Source of the DNA: Typhlomys cinereus
Taxonomy: Eukaryota > Chordata > Mammalia > Rodentia > Platacanthomyidae
DNA length: 64,000 nucleotides
NCBI GenBank assembly: GCA_023101885.1
Contig: JALPQD010000241.1
Location: 930,001 to 994,000, forward strand
Direction of reading: 5' to 3'
Of this stretch, positions 1 through 11,420 are shown in pieces. Within the stretch, counting starts at the first letter, position 1; the number at the start of each line of letters is the position of its first letter. A program made the position numbers and the translations under genes. Under the pieces are notes generated by a model. That model ran no database searches and was not told the DNA's origin. It saw nothing but the letters and a program-made list of their open reading frames with translations.

Positions 1-1190
1 TTTAATTTTTAAAACATTTCACAGGTCATCTTCAAAGAAAGAGCTGTTTGCTTTATTACTATGAGGCAAAGTTTCTTTAGGTCAGAATTCTTCCTACCGC
101 TATGTGTTGATTTTTCTTTCTTCTCCGTTGCCACCTGTTAGCTTTGGTCAGCCATGAATTTGACTGACAAATTTGCCAGTGTGAAACAGCAACATTAATC
201 AATTGCTGGTGTGTGATCCACTTAACTCGAAAATCAGTTTCTAAATACCAGCATCATTATCTCTTTAAATAACAGCATCAAGGCAGGAAACAACTGTAAG
301 TTGACTTTCTTGCAATTCTGGAACTAATTACATAGACTTTCTATTATATTGTTTTAAGTGAAAATCAGGAAAATCCTTCTATTTCCTTTACAAACTGTAC
401 CTGATATTCCTGTCTATCTTAAAAGGGTAAAGAAACATTTTAGAATAGAGAGATCAACTTTGCCAGTTAGCACACAGCCAAGTGACTATGCCACTACATC
501 CAGAACGGAATAATGGCCTCTGATAAATAAGGGTTAGTGCCAAATAACCTTCAGGTAAAAATTTTATAAAGACATTAAAATAAAGCAAGTATCATTTAAA
601 TTACCTCTTTGCTTAAAAGTTGCATATATATAATGCACAGTAGCAAATGAATATGATTTTAATGTATACTATTTCTGATTTTGAATGAAAGAAGTTGTGA
701 GATGATGTGTTCCAGGTTAGAACGTTTGTTGATTGAGAATATAAACCTCACCATATATGAATAATACTCAGTATTAGAGAATCTATGTGGTGTGATGGAA
801 AGAGGAAGGTAAACATCTAAGAGAAACTTTATTAGAAAATGGCATAATTATTGGAATAGATAAAACAAGACCAATTTTTAAGTATTAGAGCAAAGATGAT
901 TTGGTATGTTCCTCCCAGTCAGATGGAATGGGAAGGGCATTTTTCAGCTTAGGCCTCCTAAGCTGAGGGCTGAAAAGTTACTTCTCCTGATCACAACCTT
1001 CTTAGAAGTCATTGTGTGTACCTCCACCCTGTTGATTCTACTAGCGTATTGTAATCGTTCTTTATGATACACTTAATACTTCTGTTAAATCCTATAAAGA
1101 CATATAGAGATAAACAAATAGAAATTCTCTCGTTAGAGATAATTATTGTATTTTGATAATATTTCAAAAATCTCAGCAATAGTCATAGTG
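1..1190. other. unannotated AT-rich sequence
   Basis: No long open frame, no recognised repeat and no RNA-gene signature seen. The composition is AT-rich and typical of old intergenic or intronic mammalian DNA. Confidence 0.5.
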
Positions 1191-1194
1191 ATAA

Positions 1195-1345
1195 TTACCC
1201 CTTTCTGAGTACTTATTATGGGTCTTACACTCAAAATACATAACCTCATTATTGTTACTAAATTCTCATTTCCGCTCCCACAAAGGAGGCATTACTTTGA
1301 AATATTCAGGGAAACCTATAAAAGAAAAGCAACATAATGTGCGCT
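1195..1345 (+). repeat. MIR SINE fragment
   Basis: The order of motifs matches the MIR core and 3' part in sense orientation: a 'ctgagtacttattatg' stretch, then 'aacctcatt', then the region that in MIR reads 'gaggaaactgaggcac', here degraded to 'gggaaacctataaaag'. MIRs are ancient tRNA-derived SINEs. This copy is heavily diverged, and its edges are approximate. Confidence 0.55.
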
Positions 1346-1970
1346 TTTCAAAACAATAAAGTGGAAACTAGTAATAAATAAAATTGATTAAGCTTATGGA
1401 ATTCAAACCATATGTGAGTAAAAGTGAAGACAAAGCATGACAAGGGGAAAATTCAAAATAAGGTGAGAGAAAATTAATTAACACCTATCAGCAATGTCAA
1501 CGGACTACATGTGTCGAGTAGAATCAGGAATGGTCAGCCTGAAAACCATCCATTCTATTCTTACAGAAATGATTCAGCACACAATGAACAGATACAATGT
1601 TTTTATGGTGATATTATTTACAATGGTATTACACAATGTCAAAGACATGAGTAAATTAGTGAAAGACATATACTTTTCTAAACTGAGAAATCTTTAAAAT
1701 TACTGAGAGAAGCTATGAAGAACTAACTAATTGGAAGTATGTTTTGTTTATGAAATGCAATATTTCACAACAGGCTGAAAACACTCCCCCTATTATTACT
1801 TACCATTCCAAAAAGTTTTTCCAGGTAGAAGCTTTGGTGGAAGCTTACATACTGATTGTAATTTTTAATAAAAGTGCAAACAGTCAAGAATAACAAAAGT
1901 AGTTAATGAAAAAATGATGAAAGACATACCTAATAAGATTGTAAGACCTGTTACAAATTATATTAAAATG
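1346..1970. other. unannotated AT-rich sequence
   Basis: It contains a 67-codon open frame at 1494-1697 without any recognisable domain. That length is expected by chance. Nothing else is supported. Confidence 0.4.
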
Positions 1971-1974
1971 GGAA

Positions 1975-2215
1975 GATTGGTGCCCTGATAGACAAATACA
2001 TCAGTGGAACAAAAACAAAAACCAAAATTCGTGTCTGGCAAATGTGGTAGCCTGGTTTATGGATAGAGGGACATTTCAGGGCAGCATGGACAAGGGTGGT
2101 CCTCAGCAAATTGCAACATGCTATTTAGAAGCTAATGAGAATGAAATGTGTGTAGACTCTTACATCAGACTGTGTACAAAATTAACAGACCAAGGAGTGC
2201 ACCCTTTCATGAGAA
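1975..2215 (+). mobile_element. ancient L1 ORF2 fragment
   Basis: The sequence can be followed along the L1 ORF2 region that lies after the reverse transcriptase. A degraded 'agacaaatacatcagtggaac' stretch is followed by a counterpart of the 'caaatggtgctggga' segment and then the 'tgtacaaaattaac' segment. All frames are broken. It belongs to the same orientation series as the pieces at 2695-2890, 3835-3965 and 4745-5660, which suggests several old + strand L1 insertions or one that has been scrambled. Family assignment is by eye only. Confidence 0.45.
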
Positions 2216-2415
2216 AAGCTAGTCAGTAAAGCCCTAAGAACACGAGTGAGACTAGCTTTGCTACATTAGCATGGACAAAATTTCTTAAACAGAGCACAAA
2301 CAACACTAATCATAGAGTATATTAGGCAAATAACATTATAGTAGATTAAGAATATGTTCCCATCACAGTACAATAGTAAAGGGACTAAAAATACAGCATG
2401 CTCGTGTCTCAAATG

Positions 2416-2455
2416 CACAAATACACACTCAAATACACAAATACACACTCAAATA
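2416..2455. repeat. 20-bp unit repeated twice in tandem
   Basis: The unit 'cacaaatacacactcaaata' occurs at 2416-2435 and again, without a mismatch, at 2436-2455. Confidence 0.9.
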
Positions 2456-2690
2456 CGACCAACTTAATAAATACCAGGATGAAATTTTAATGATAATTCA
2501 CAAATAAAAAAATCAAATAGATAATAAAATGCAAAAATGAAATGTTATCTTTAATTAATATCTGAAACATACAAATTAAATCAGCATGATATTTACCTAT
2601 TATTATTAGAATGAATCAATGAAAATGAATATCTGGTTATCATGATCATTGGAGTTCTCTATTTTGTGTTAAAAAAACGCTTTGGCATAT
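2456..2690. other. unannotated AT-rich sequence
   Basis: Very AT-rich. No repeat family or coding signal recognised. Confidence 0.4.
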
Positions 2691-2694
2691 CCCA

Positions 2695-2890
2695 GTAAAA
2701 GTTGAGTATGTGTGACTAGTTAATTCCACATTAAAATTCATACCCAAATAATGTCGCACTAAGTTTTATCAGAATACAGGTCTGATAATGTTTAGCACTG
2801 CTATACATATAATCATTTCCATTAAGAAATTGCCCTAATATTCATTGATAGATAAATTCAATGTACAAATTCACAGATTAGCAATAGAAT
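2695..2890 (+). mobile_element. ancient L1 ORF2 3'-end fragment (L1M-like)
   Basis: It tracks the C-terminal part of mammalian L1 ORF2: the 'caattccac' and 'atacccaaa' segment, then 'gcactgctatacataat', then 'ccctaatattcattgata', which matches the L1 'cccaaatgtccatcaa' block. Many substitutions and indels are present and the frame is lost. Confidence 0.55.
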
Positions 2891-2894
2891 ACTG

Positions 2895-3235
2895 CTGTAG
2901 TTCATGTGTGCTGCTATAACAAAAATTACATAAACCAAGTGGCTTATAAGCGACAGGAAGAGTTATAATAGCTGTGAATCTAAGACTGAAGCTATGGAAT
3001 ACTTAATGTGTAGTGAAAGCTCAGCTTTTGGTTCACAGATTATGATTTCTGAACTTCCACATGATTGAGTAGGCAAATAAGCTCCCATAAGCCTTTTGTA
3101 GAAGGCTACGAATCTCATTTGTGAGGACTTCACTGTCATGAACTGATAAACTTCTGAAGGTCTCTCATTTAAGAAGCATCATGTTGAGGTTCAGGAGCCA
3201 GTGTATGAATTTAAGTAGGATACAGACTCAGAAAA
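2895..3235 (-). mobile_element. MaLR/LTR-like ancient repeat
   Basis: It begins with a 'gctgctataacaaaaattac' and 'aagtggcttataa' pattern, the antisense start seen in several old eutherian LTR-type repeats. The family is not resolved, and the right edge is uncertain. Confidence 0.35.
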
Positions 3236-3834
3236 TTCTGTTCATCAATGAAAACACAGGCCACAACTTTGTGCAATCATGCAAATCAATTTACAAAGCC
3301 TACATGGAGGAAAAGAGCTTAGATCCATTACGTATGAATGATTACACTATATGAAAAAATTTAAAAGGCAAGCATTCAACGATTGATAATGTTACTATGA
3401 TATTCAAAGGCCTCTAGAAAGGGAAGGAGATATCAGGGGACTCCAAGAATCAGCATCATATAGCTTTCACTTCTGAGACATGAATAATGTTTTCTTTCAT
3501 GTTTTACCTTCTTTAATCTCTTCTTTATCTCAGGACAGTTTTTATCACTTCCCTTTTATAAGTAATGCTTATCAATATGGTTGATGCATGTCTACATTTA
3601 AACATCAAAAAACTTTTAAAAATGAAGCAGGAACAGGAAATATTGCTGCTACTAAATATAAATAGGTAATTATTTTTGAGACAAACCATTTCAAATAATT
3701 TTTAGCATATGAATTTTTATGGTCTAAATGTAACATTTTATTGAAAGATTAAAAAGAAACCCTAAAACAAAACCTGATATACCTGTGCATATGGTAATTA
3801 TAATGCCATGAAGATGTCATTCCTTCAACAATTA
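3236..3834. other. unannotated AT-rich sequence
   Basis: No recognised element or open frame of note. Confidence 0.4.
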
Positions 3835-3965
3835 AGCCGTAAATTCAATGTAATTGAAGTCAAAATTGCCAAAGGAATTTTTCTCAATCTGGGTAAGCAA
3901 ATCTGAAAAATCTTACGGAAGCTGAAAACCACTTACTAAGAGAATCTGGGAAAGGAAGTAAACAT
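3835..3965 (+). mobile_element. ancient L1 ORF2 fragment
   Basis: The 'attcaatgtaattgaagtcaaaattgcc' segment, given here only as an alignment anchor, corresponds to the conserved L1 ORF2 region that encodes a 'DSMQSLSKFQ'-like stretch and precedes the RHK segment. It is degraded and frameshifted. Confidence 0.5.
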
Positions 3966-4744
3966 AGATGTAAAGGGAAACTAAAAAGTTGACAGAAAAA
4001 GGAGAGAAACCAGAGGGATTTAGAGTGATATCAACAATACCTTAATGTATAAATATACTTGATTTTAAACTAAGTGTGATAAGCTAATATTTTAATATGG
4101 ATAGAGTAGGTACATGAAGAGAAAATAGACAAAGGATTGGAATAGAGAAGAAACAGAACAAACCCTGATTTACATGAGAGTTTACACAGGTCAGAATTGT
4201 CTTTAAAAGGTTTTAAAAGGACAATATTCAGATTCTTAGCAGCATGAACATGTAAATAAAAGATAAATCTCCAACCCATGTCTACTCTTACACATACCAG
4301 TAAATTCCATATTAAAAATTTAACTATGAAACAAAACCTAACATTTTTAGTAGAAAATATAGAAGCAAAGTTTCTTCATTATACTTGGTTAGGCAATAAC
4401 TTTTCATGAGAATAAATGGCATAAATCTTAAGAGAGAATGTGTTGACAGAGGAAAAGTTCATTAGATGTAGCCACTGATGTTTTATTGAAGTTCTTTCAG
4501 AACTTTTGGTGCCAATTATGTGATTTAACTGTATTATAACTGCTTGAGAATGAGAACTGAAGTAAATATGCCATAAGTTAACTCTATTCAGCATTAATGA
4601 CTAATGAGTAAACAGGTGTCTGGGGTATTATTTTCTGTCTGAAATATCCAAATTAAAATTAATATATTTTTAATATTAAACATAGTTTATCCTTGAAAAA
4701 AAGTCTAATTTAGTTAAAAACATGAAAATAATCATTTATGGCAG
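3966..4744. other. unannotated AT-rich sequence between L1 pieces
   Basis: It separates two + strand L1 ORF2 pieces. It may include unrecognisable L1 or a later insertion, but nothing specific can be supported. Confidence 0.35.
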
Positions 4745-5660
4745 GAGTATAGGCAGACCAAAAAGCTCTAATAGTAAATGGTATCCCACCTTGAAAAATA
4801 ATGAACTCCAAGTGGATCAGGGCTCTCAGTGTTCAACCCAAAACTTTGAAACTTTTAGAAGAAAGAGCATATAATATACTTGAGTTGATAGTCCTAGGAA
4901 AAGAGGGACTTCCTGAAATCTGTTTTTCAAAAGATCTTTCAATTGTTGAAAAAGACAAACCACAGAATGGGACAAAATCTTTGTTATTTATGATTCTGAT
5001 AAAAAAACTAACCACCAAAGTATACAAAGAACTCCAAAAATTGGACACCAAGAGAGCAAACAATCCAACCGAAAATTGGGCCTTGCAGTTACAAATGAAC
5101 GTCTCACAAAACAAATTCAAATGTCATGCATATATATGAATATAACTTCCATATTCATGAGGGAAATGCAAATTAAAACTACCCTGTGATACCACATTCC
5201 ATTTAGATTGGTCAAGATCAAACACAGTTAACAATGAATATTGGAGAGGATGTGGTGAGAAGGGAATACTTATTCATTGCTGGTAGGAGTATAAACTGGT
5301 ACAGCCACTTTGAAAATCAATATAGAGTTTCCTCTGAACGATAAAAATGGAACTACCATATGACCCAGTTATGTCAGTACTAGGAATATTCTAAAGGGAC
5401 ACTGCATCTTACTATAAAAACAGTTGTTCTTCCATGTTCTATGCAGCTCTACTTACAAGAGCATGAAAATGAAATCAATTAACAAGGCCATCAACAGAAG
5501 AATAGACAATGAAACTGTGGCATATGTACCCAATGGAATTCTATTCAACTATTGAGGATGATATCATAGAATTTGCTGACAAATAGATATAACTATGAAA
5601 TATATTAGTTGAGTTATCTAAGACACAGAAAGAAAAATGCCACATATTCTGTCTTATACG
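4745..5660 (+). mobile_element. 5'-truncated L1, ORF2 C-terminal half (decayed)
   Basis: The 112-codon open frame at 4801-5139 translates to an L1 ORF2 C-terminal stretch, with NSKWI near its start, an 'LELI.LG' motif and an 'IYKELQKLD'-like segment. Homology continues in other frames to the 'tggagaggatgtgg' block near 5243 (the conserved CWRGCGE region), 'cagccactttg' near 5304, 'aatggaattctattcaac' near 5531 and the 'gaatttgctgacaaatagat' block near 5569. L1 ORF2 encodes the endonuclease/reverse transcriptase of LINE-1. Only the region downstream of the reverse transcriptase is present here, and frameshifts make it dead. It is older than the L1s at 42 and 48 kb. Confidence 0.85.
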
Positions 5661-5973
5661 TTTATGCAAACATTAAACTCTTGTCTGGAGTATTTGGCTT
5701 AGAACCCTGATGTTAACTCACTGTACACACTCAGTTTATTACATCTATTTATTATCCTGAGATGTTTGGTTCAGCTGACATATTCTGTAGTGCTAGATTT
5801 GTAAGAAGGGTTAGATTGTATGATCAAAACAGAGATGGCCAAGGATTTGGTAGTGAAGGGTGTTGCCCATAATTGATCAATGAGTGCTATCTACTGTGTT
5901 GGAAAATTTGTGTGTGGTGCAGTCCTCATAGTTTGGAACTGTGGATTTGGTTGGGATTTTATAAGGGGGTGGC
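5661..5973. other. unannotated sequence
   Basis: Possible L1 3' UTR remnant next to the ORF2 piece, but no diagnostic sequence seen. Confidence 0.3.
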
Positions 5974-5980
5974 GAGGTCC

Positions 5981-6518
5981 TTTTTTTTTATTTCCGCTCA
6001 TACAGACTTAACAGGTACACCTGTCCCCTCCCTTCCTCCGACCTCCCACTGCCCCGTGCCCCCCTTCCCATCTCCCAGTCCCTCCTCCTCCCATCCCCGG
6101 AGCATCCTTAAATGTGAATGCCCAACTCTCCTCTAGGTCCTACTCTCTGATGAGGTGCAAGGACCCAGTGGCATTTCCCAGATCCCTTTCCTGTATCCCA
6201 CTTAAGCATAGGAACACTACTGTGGCTGTCAATCCCTTGCCTCCAAGGATCCTAGTGCCTTTAGTCCATGCTAGACTTCGTGGGGTCAATAGTGTGTTAG
6301 ACATTGCACAAGGCATGCAAAGTCCAATTATGATTGCTTCAGCTCTAACTTGTGTGGAGTATCTTGCATATCATTGCTTCTCCCATCCTTGTGCTCTTAC
6401 AATCTTACTGCCCCCTCTTCTGCAAATTTCCCTGAGCTTCAGGATGGGGAGAGATTAGGCTGGCCTAGTTCCAAGTGGTTGATATAAAGTCTCTGAAGTC
6501 TGGATTATGGTTTGTTGT
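5981..6518 (-). mobile_element. 5'-truncated L1, 3' UTR only
   Basis: On the + strand it opens with a T-run and 'atttccgctcatacag', the reverse complement of the 3' end of the younger L1 family also found at 32.97, 42.28 and 47.95 kb. It continues collinearly with those copies through the C-rich block (6020-6105), the 'tcaatcccttgcctcc' and 'gatcctagtgcctttag' segments, and ends at 'ggattatggtttgttg'. No ORF2 sequence is included. The ORFs at 5873-6136 and 6114-6458 are chance frames through this UTR. A 7-bp flanking repeat (gaggtcc at 5974-5980 and 6522-6528) is a candidate target-site duplication. Confidence 0.88.
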
Positions 6519-6659
6519 TGTGAGGTCCCTTTGTGCTTTTGTCTTTGTGTGTTATAGAATGTTCTGTGATACTGTATTTCCATTTATGGTTTGGGATTTT
6601 TTCTTTCTATACAATGTTATGAAGCCTACACACGTTTTAAATTTTTATTTAAAGCGATA

Positions 6660-7005
6660 AAGTGTAAAAATTATAAATATAGATTTGTGTGTATATGCAT
6701 ATGCAATTGTGTGTATATGTGAATGTGGGCATGTGTATCATGCCATAGCATGTGGAGGTCAGAAAGCAACCTTGGATGTAACTTCTTGCCTTCCACCTTG
6801 TTTGAGACAAGAACTCTTTGTAGTTTTTCCACAGTGTGTACAAAGCTAATAGAGATTGTCCTGTCTTAACCTTTTATCTCCCAGTATGAGTTCTGGGATT
6901 GTAGATGCTCACACAATGTATCTGGCTTTACATGGGTTTTGGGGTTTCGGTTCTCGAGTCTCAAGTTTGTTTGTCAAGCAATTTATCCACTGCCCTACCT
7001 TCCTA
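6660..7005 (-). mobile_element. B4-type rodent SINE
   Basis: Read on the - strand it has an ID-like head ('gggcagtggataaattgctt'), an Alu/B1-like middle with 'tctacaatcccagaa' and 'cttgtctcaaacaaggtgga', then 'ctttctgacctccacatgc' and a CA/TA-rich tail (+ strand 6680-6725). This ID plus B1 arrangement with the 'gacctcc' ending is the B4 layout. The copy is old. Confidence 0.7.
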
Positions 7006-8490
7006 TCCCTAAATGTAATTTTAATTTTAAATCATACCAAATAGCCTTTTTGAAATCATCCAATCAGAAGCTAAGCACACAAAAATGATCTGACTGATGT
7101 GCAAAATATCAGTGACCTAATCATATCACAGTCCAACTTTCTATGCCATATTTCAATATTGCCAGATTTAGTCCTATAAACACAGTTATATATGCAGTGT
7201 CCAAATAGGCTTATTTTGTTTGTGAAGCAGATTGAGATTCACCATGTTGTTACATCAAAATACATTTATGGTCACTTGTGAATACTAGTTATAAATTACA
7301 GTTCATGTCTTCACTTAGTGTTTTTGGCTTCAAACTCAGCATTCTCTCGATACCCTCTCTGAATCCTGATACTGTTGTATTGCATGTATGCTTCAGTCTG
7401 TGAAAAAAAAATAACTAAGCATGTGTCTGTTGCAAATTAAACAAAAGACAAGGACATATTCAAAAACATTGTCTGCTTCCTGTCCCCTCACCATTTTGTA
7501 ATGGCCCTCAGACATCCTTCAGAATCTTTACTTAAAATCTTCCATCATATCATCATTCATATCAGTCACATGCCAAATGAAGTAGCTACACAGAGCGTGA
7601 AGTTAGTGAATGAAGAGGGTTTCCAGGTTGGAAATTTTCTTAAGGTTAGATTTCTCTGTAGAAGGCAGGGGCCGAGTCAGGGATGTGTTTATCAGTCTTA
7701 GATTCAAAGCTTTCTCTTGCGATTGCACAAGACACTGGGATTCCTCACACTTGAAGTTCTTTCCTAGCACTGAAGTTGAAGATGCTCTTGGTTACAGTTG
7801 CTAAGCAAAGCCTTCTGGGATGGAACCACCTGGCCTAATTAATAGACAAATATTTCTGAATGTGGGTCATTTGGGCTTGCCAACACCCACATCTCTGAGA
7901 ATAGATTTCCGTGGCAGTGCTGCCCTTCTCAAAGCCAACCTATTCATTTTCCGTGGTTTGTTAAATAGGTATCCATCTGTCAGTGGCTTCCCTGTGGAGT
8001 TGGTATATGTTTTATTTTGAAACCCCATGGAGATAAGCAGCCTAGAAGAGATTATTCTCAATATACACCTAGATGCTTTATCTTTCCTTTTCTCAATAGA
8101 TATAGAGCCAACTAGTGGAGGCTGGGGAAATTGGCTGCTAGTTTTCTACATATCTAGTCTACTTGGGTGTATGAAGGCTAATTACTTGACATTCATTTTT
8201 TTATGTCCTGCCTTCACAAATGGAACATTTTTCTTTCTAAAGAGAGTAAGTTAAACCCCTCAAAACTTGTTCAGTCTCCTCTCATGAGAAGTCTCTACTA
8301 TTCTTAGAAGCCCGTTCTTTTAATCTCATTTCTGCATATCCATGTTGAGAGGGAATGCTCCCAAGGAAAGTCTTCCTCTAACCTAAGTGATCAGCTTCTC
8401 AAGCCAAGAATAAATTCCTTTACAAGGTTCAAAATGTTCAATTAATATTGCCTGAAGAAAACCAAACTTTAGACAAAAAGTCAAGCAACA
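7006..8490. other. unannotated sequence
   Basis: Several open frames of 60-75 codons (such as 7501-7701, 7820-8020 and 8027-8254) have no recognisable domain and overlap on both strands, as expected by chance. No repeat family recognised. Confidence 0.4.
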
Positions 8491-8494
8491 CTGT

Positions 8495-8800
8495 TGTATT
8501 AGTTGCTTTTCTTATCACTGTGAGAAAATAACTGTCAGAAGCAACTTAAGGAAAGGTGTAGTGGCTGATCATATTGTTTTCATATTCGGGTAGTAGGGAG
8601 GGATGTGGATGGTTATGTTCATGCTTCTGTTTTTTATTTTCCTCTTCTATTCAAGCTGGGACTTTAATTCATGCAATGGTGGCATCACATTCAAGATCTG
8701 TCTTTTCTCCTCAGATAAACTTGTCTGGAAACACTCTCATAGACATTCAGTGATTCTAAATCCAGTTGAGTGGACCATGAAAATTAGCCATCACAATTGA
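8495..8800 (-). mobile_element. MT/ORR1-like MaLR LTR (antisense)
   Basis: It starts 'tattagttgcttttcttatc' and 'actgtgagaaaataactg', then 'agcaacttaagg'. That is the antisense start of rodent MT/ORR1 LTRs, whose sense 3' end reads toward '...gttgc...acagcag...aaccctaactaa'. Diverged; the right edge is estimated. Confidence 0.5.
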
Positions 8801-10754
8801 TTCTGATCCATCTAGATGCATTTAATGCTAGTCCTCAAGTTTTCAAGCATGTTTCTGTCTAGAGGAAGTGAAAGTTTTTACTGGTGAAAATCTGCTGGCC
8901 TAGAAGGACTGTTTATGACAACTTGTCTGTATTCCCTCATTTCTCACTCACTGCTGAACCACTCTGCCTGGTTTTGGCTTTGAAACGAAATCACCAGTAG
9001 CTTTAAATAATCATTAACCTGAAGCCATCTTTTGTTCTCAGTATATGAAAACTGTTAGCAACTGCAGTTGAACTTTATTCATTGAGTCTAACGTGATCAT
9101 TGCTAACTCGATGTCAGAGCATCACCCACATAAGACCTTTGTGACATTATCTCTATTAACATCTTTTCACAGAAGGATGATAGGGGCATCATAACCTTGC
9201 CTGATATTCCAGCCATTCACTCCTTCCTGGATTCATCCCTGATGCTTGCAACTCCGCCATGCTGTATATGATCTTTTGCATAGAGGAGGAAGAAGGCTGA
9301 CTGAAGTTGGCACTCCAGTATAGCTTCATGAGTTCTCAGCCTCTTATAATTAACCTCAGTAAATTCATTGATTCACAATTTGATAGGACAGAATTGTCTC
9401 CATTGTCTGACGGTGCTGCATTGGGGGTGAATAGGAGTGGACATGTGTCTCTGCAAGAAAAGCTAGGCAAAATCAGCAACTGCCATTGCTCACACCCAAC
9501 AATGTCCTCAAACACATTCTTCCTACCAACAACTTCTTTTACTCCTCTTACTGTTCTAAATGGTCTTTCTCCACAGTTATGCTCTACTGAGTATGGAGTT
9601 ATGAACACCCATATCCTCTTCTAGACTCTCTTCAACCTTTACTGCAATCTCATACATACATATGCCATTATCACAGTAGTGGAACATAAATATGACTGTT
9701 GCTCTCCTGAAGTGTAAGTATTTATGATTACCCACATACAACCCGCACAAGATCAGGACCTTTAGCATTCATCTACAGAGAGGTGAGTGCTCATAAGCCC
9801 CTCGTACCTCTACAAGAGTATATAGGAATATAAACAGTTAATGACTTTTGAGAGAGAGAGGTAATGGTGTAATCACTTATGAATTGTCACATACTCTTTA
9901 AGTAGCACACATGCTCCAATTAAAATCATTTGTTTACCAAGCGGGTCATAAATGAAATTCTTTTGTCTGTCATTGTTGCTCTATCCAAAAAGAACAGACA
10001 TTCATTTGCTTCCTCAGGAAAAGTTCACATAGAAACTACCAGTGTGCAGATGACAATGCAATATATGCTTCCTGATTCAAGTATTTTTCTAAATTTCAGA
10101 TTCCATTTTCCAATTGCCTAACTGAAATTCCTACAGGAACATAACAAAGGCACCTCAAATATACTGAAAAGTAAACTCATGATCCTGATGTTTTTACAAT
10201 ATTATTTTTTTTTCATGGGTACCTTTACTTTCCTTTACAAAGTTTTTCAGTAAAGCTACTTACCCAAGTGTAAAATTTAGGGTTGATTCTAACCAACTTC
10301 CTTCTCCTTTTCCCATACTTAATGTACTGATGAGTCCCTTCTATTTCAAACCCAGAATCTCTCTCTCCCTCTCCTGAGTTACTTTCTCCATTCTGTTCTT
10401 GAACACTCACATCTATGTTGCTAATGTCCTAAATTATAAGTCACTTGCTAACTAGCCTACCTATATGCCATTTGGCCCTTCATGCTATATTAACCTACAT
10501 GCAGCTAATATAAACCTAATGCAGTTTAAACTGTCTCTCTGTTGCTTAAATCCTCCTATACTTTCTCATTACTCCTGAGAAAAAGCATCTAATTTTTATC
10601 ATGGGTTAGAAGAATTTGAACTATCTATGCTGATTGTGATACAGCTGATTGGACTTCAACTTGTATTGACTTTGATAATACCACAGAACGTGTGGCTCCA
10701 AATTTGAAGCTTCAAGGCATTTGACTGACTTTATTTATATCAATATTTAATAGT
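8801..10754. other. unannotated sequence
   Basis: It holds open frames such as 9307-9624 (105 codons, +) overlapping 9336-9608 (90 codons, -), neither resembling a known protein. The bases around 9849-9864 form a short GA run. No gene or repeat supported. Confidence 0.4.
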
Positions 10755-11110
10755 TGTGCTAATTGTATAGAAGTGTCAACATGACAATTGAAGTTTGTAG
10801 TAAGGAATTGGTAGTTAAGGCAAACCATAAGTAAACCTGCAGAATAGCATTTAATTAATGTGAGAAAACTCAGTCCACAGGGGGCAGATAGATAACAGAG
10901 ATGAGTTACATCAGTCAGACATACTTAGACAGACTTGTGGTCTGGCAAGTGATACCTCCCTCAGCAATTGGTGTGCATAGGTGTGGCCAGTTCCCTGGTC
11001 TCTGGTGTTGGTATGGACTCCTCTTGCCATACTGGAATATGAACTATAGCAGAGATTCATGAACAAGAATAAAAGTACTTGTTCTCATAAGCTATTTGGT
11101 TATGGATTTA
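10755..11110 (+). mobile_element. MT-like MaLR LTR (sense)
   Basis: The segments 'attgtatagaagtgtcaaca' and 'tgacaattgaag' match the start of the rodent MT LTR sense strand. Further on, 'ctggtgttggtatggactcc' and 'agaataaaagtactt' occupy the place of the LTR's polyadenylation region. Diverged solo LTR. Confidence 0.45.
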
Positions 11111-11184
11111 TAAGAAACGTGCAGAAAAGCTACAATAGCTAAACTCTGCTGCCTAGAAAATTTACTTTTTTAAAATTATTCTCT

Positions 11185-11420
11185 TTTAAATTCATGCTAT
11201 TAAAAATTGAACCTAATGTTTAGTATATAGTAGGTAGTTTCTCTATGACTAAACTACATCCTCTTCCTTTTTTGTACATTTTTTAAGAATTTGAGACATG
11301 GTCTTGTTAAGTTGTCTGCACTAGCCTCAAATTTATTGTGTATCACAGTTTGATTTGTGATCCTCTGTTTAAGTCTTTGATTTGTATCACTTTTGTTTGG
11401 CTAGGTTTTCAAGTATGTGT
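11185..11420 (-). mobile_element. ID and B1 monomers, antisense
   Basis: 'aaattgaacctaatgtttag' through 'ctatgactaaactacatcc' is an antisense ID-like head. It is followed by a T-run and 'gagacatggtcttgttaag', 'tagcctcaaattta' and 'gtgatcctctg', an antisense B1/PB1-like (7SL-derived) monomer. Both are decayed. Confidence 0.6.
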
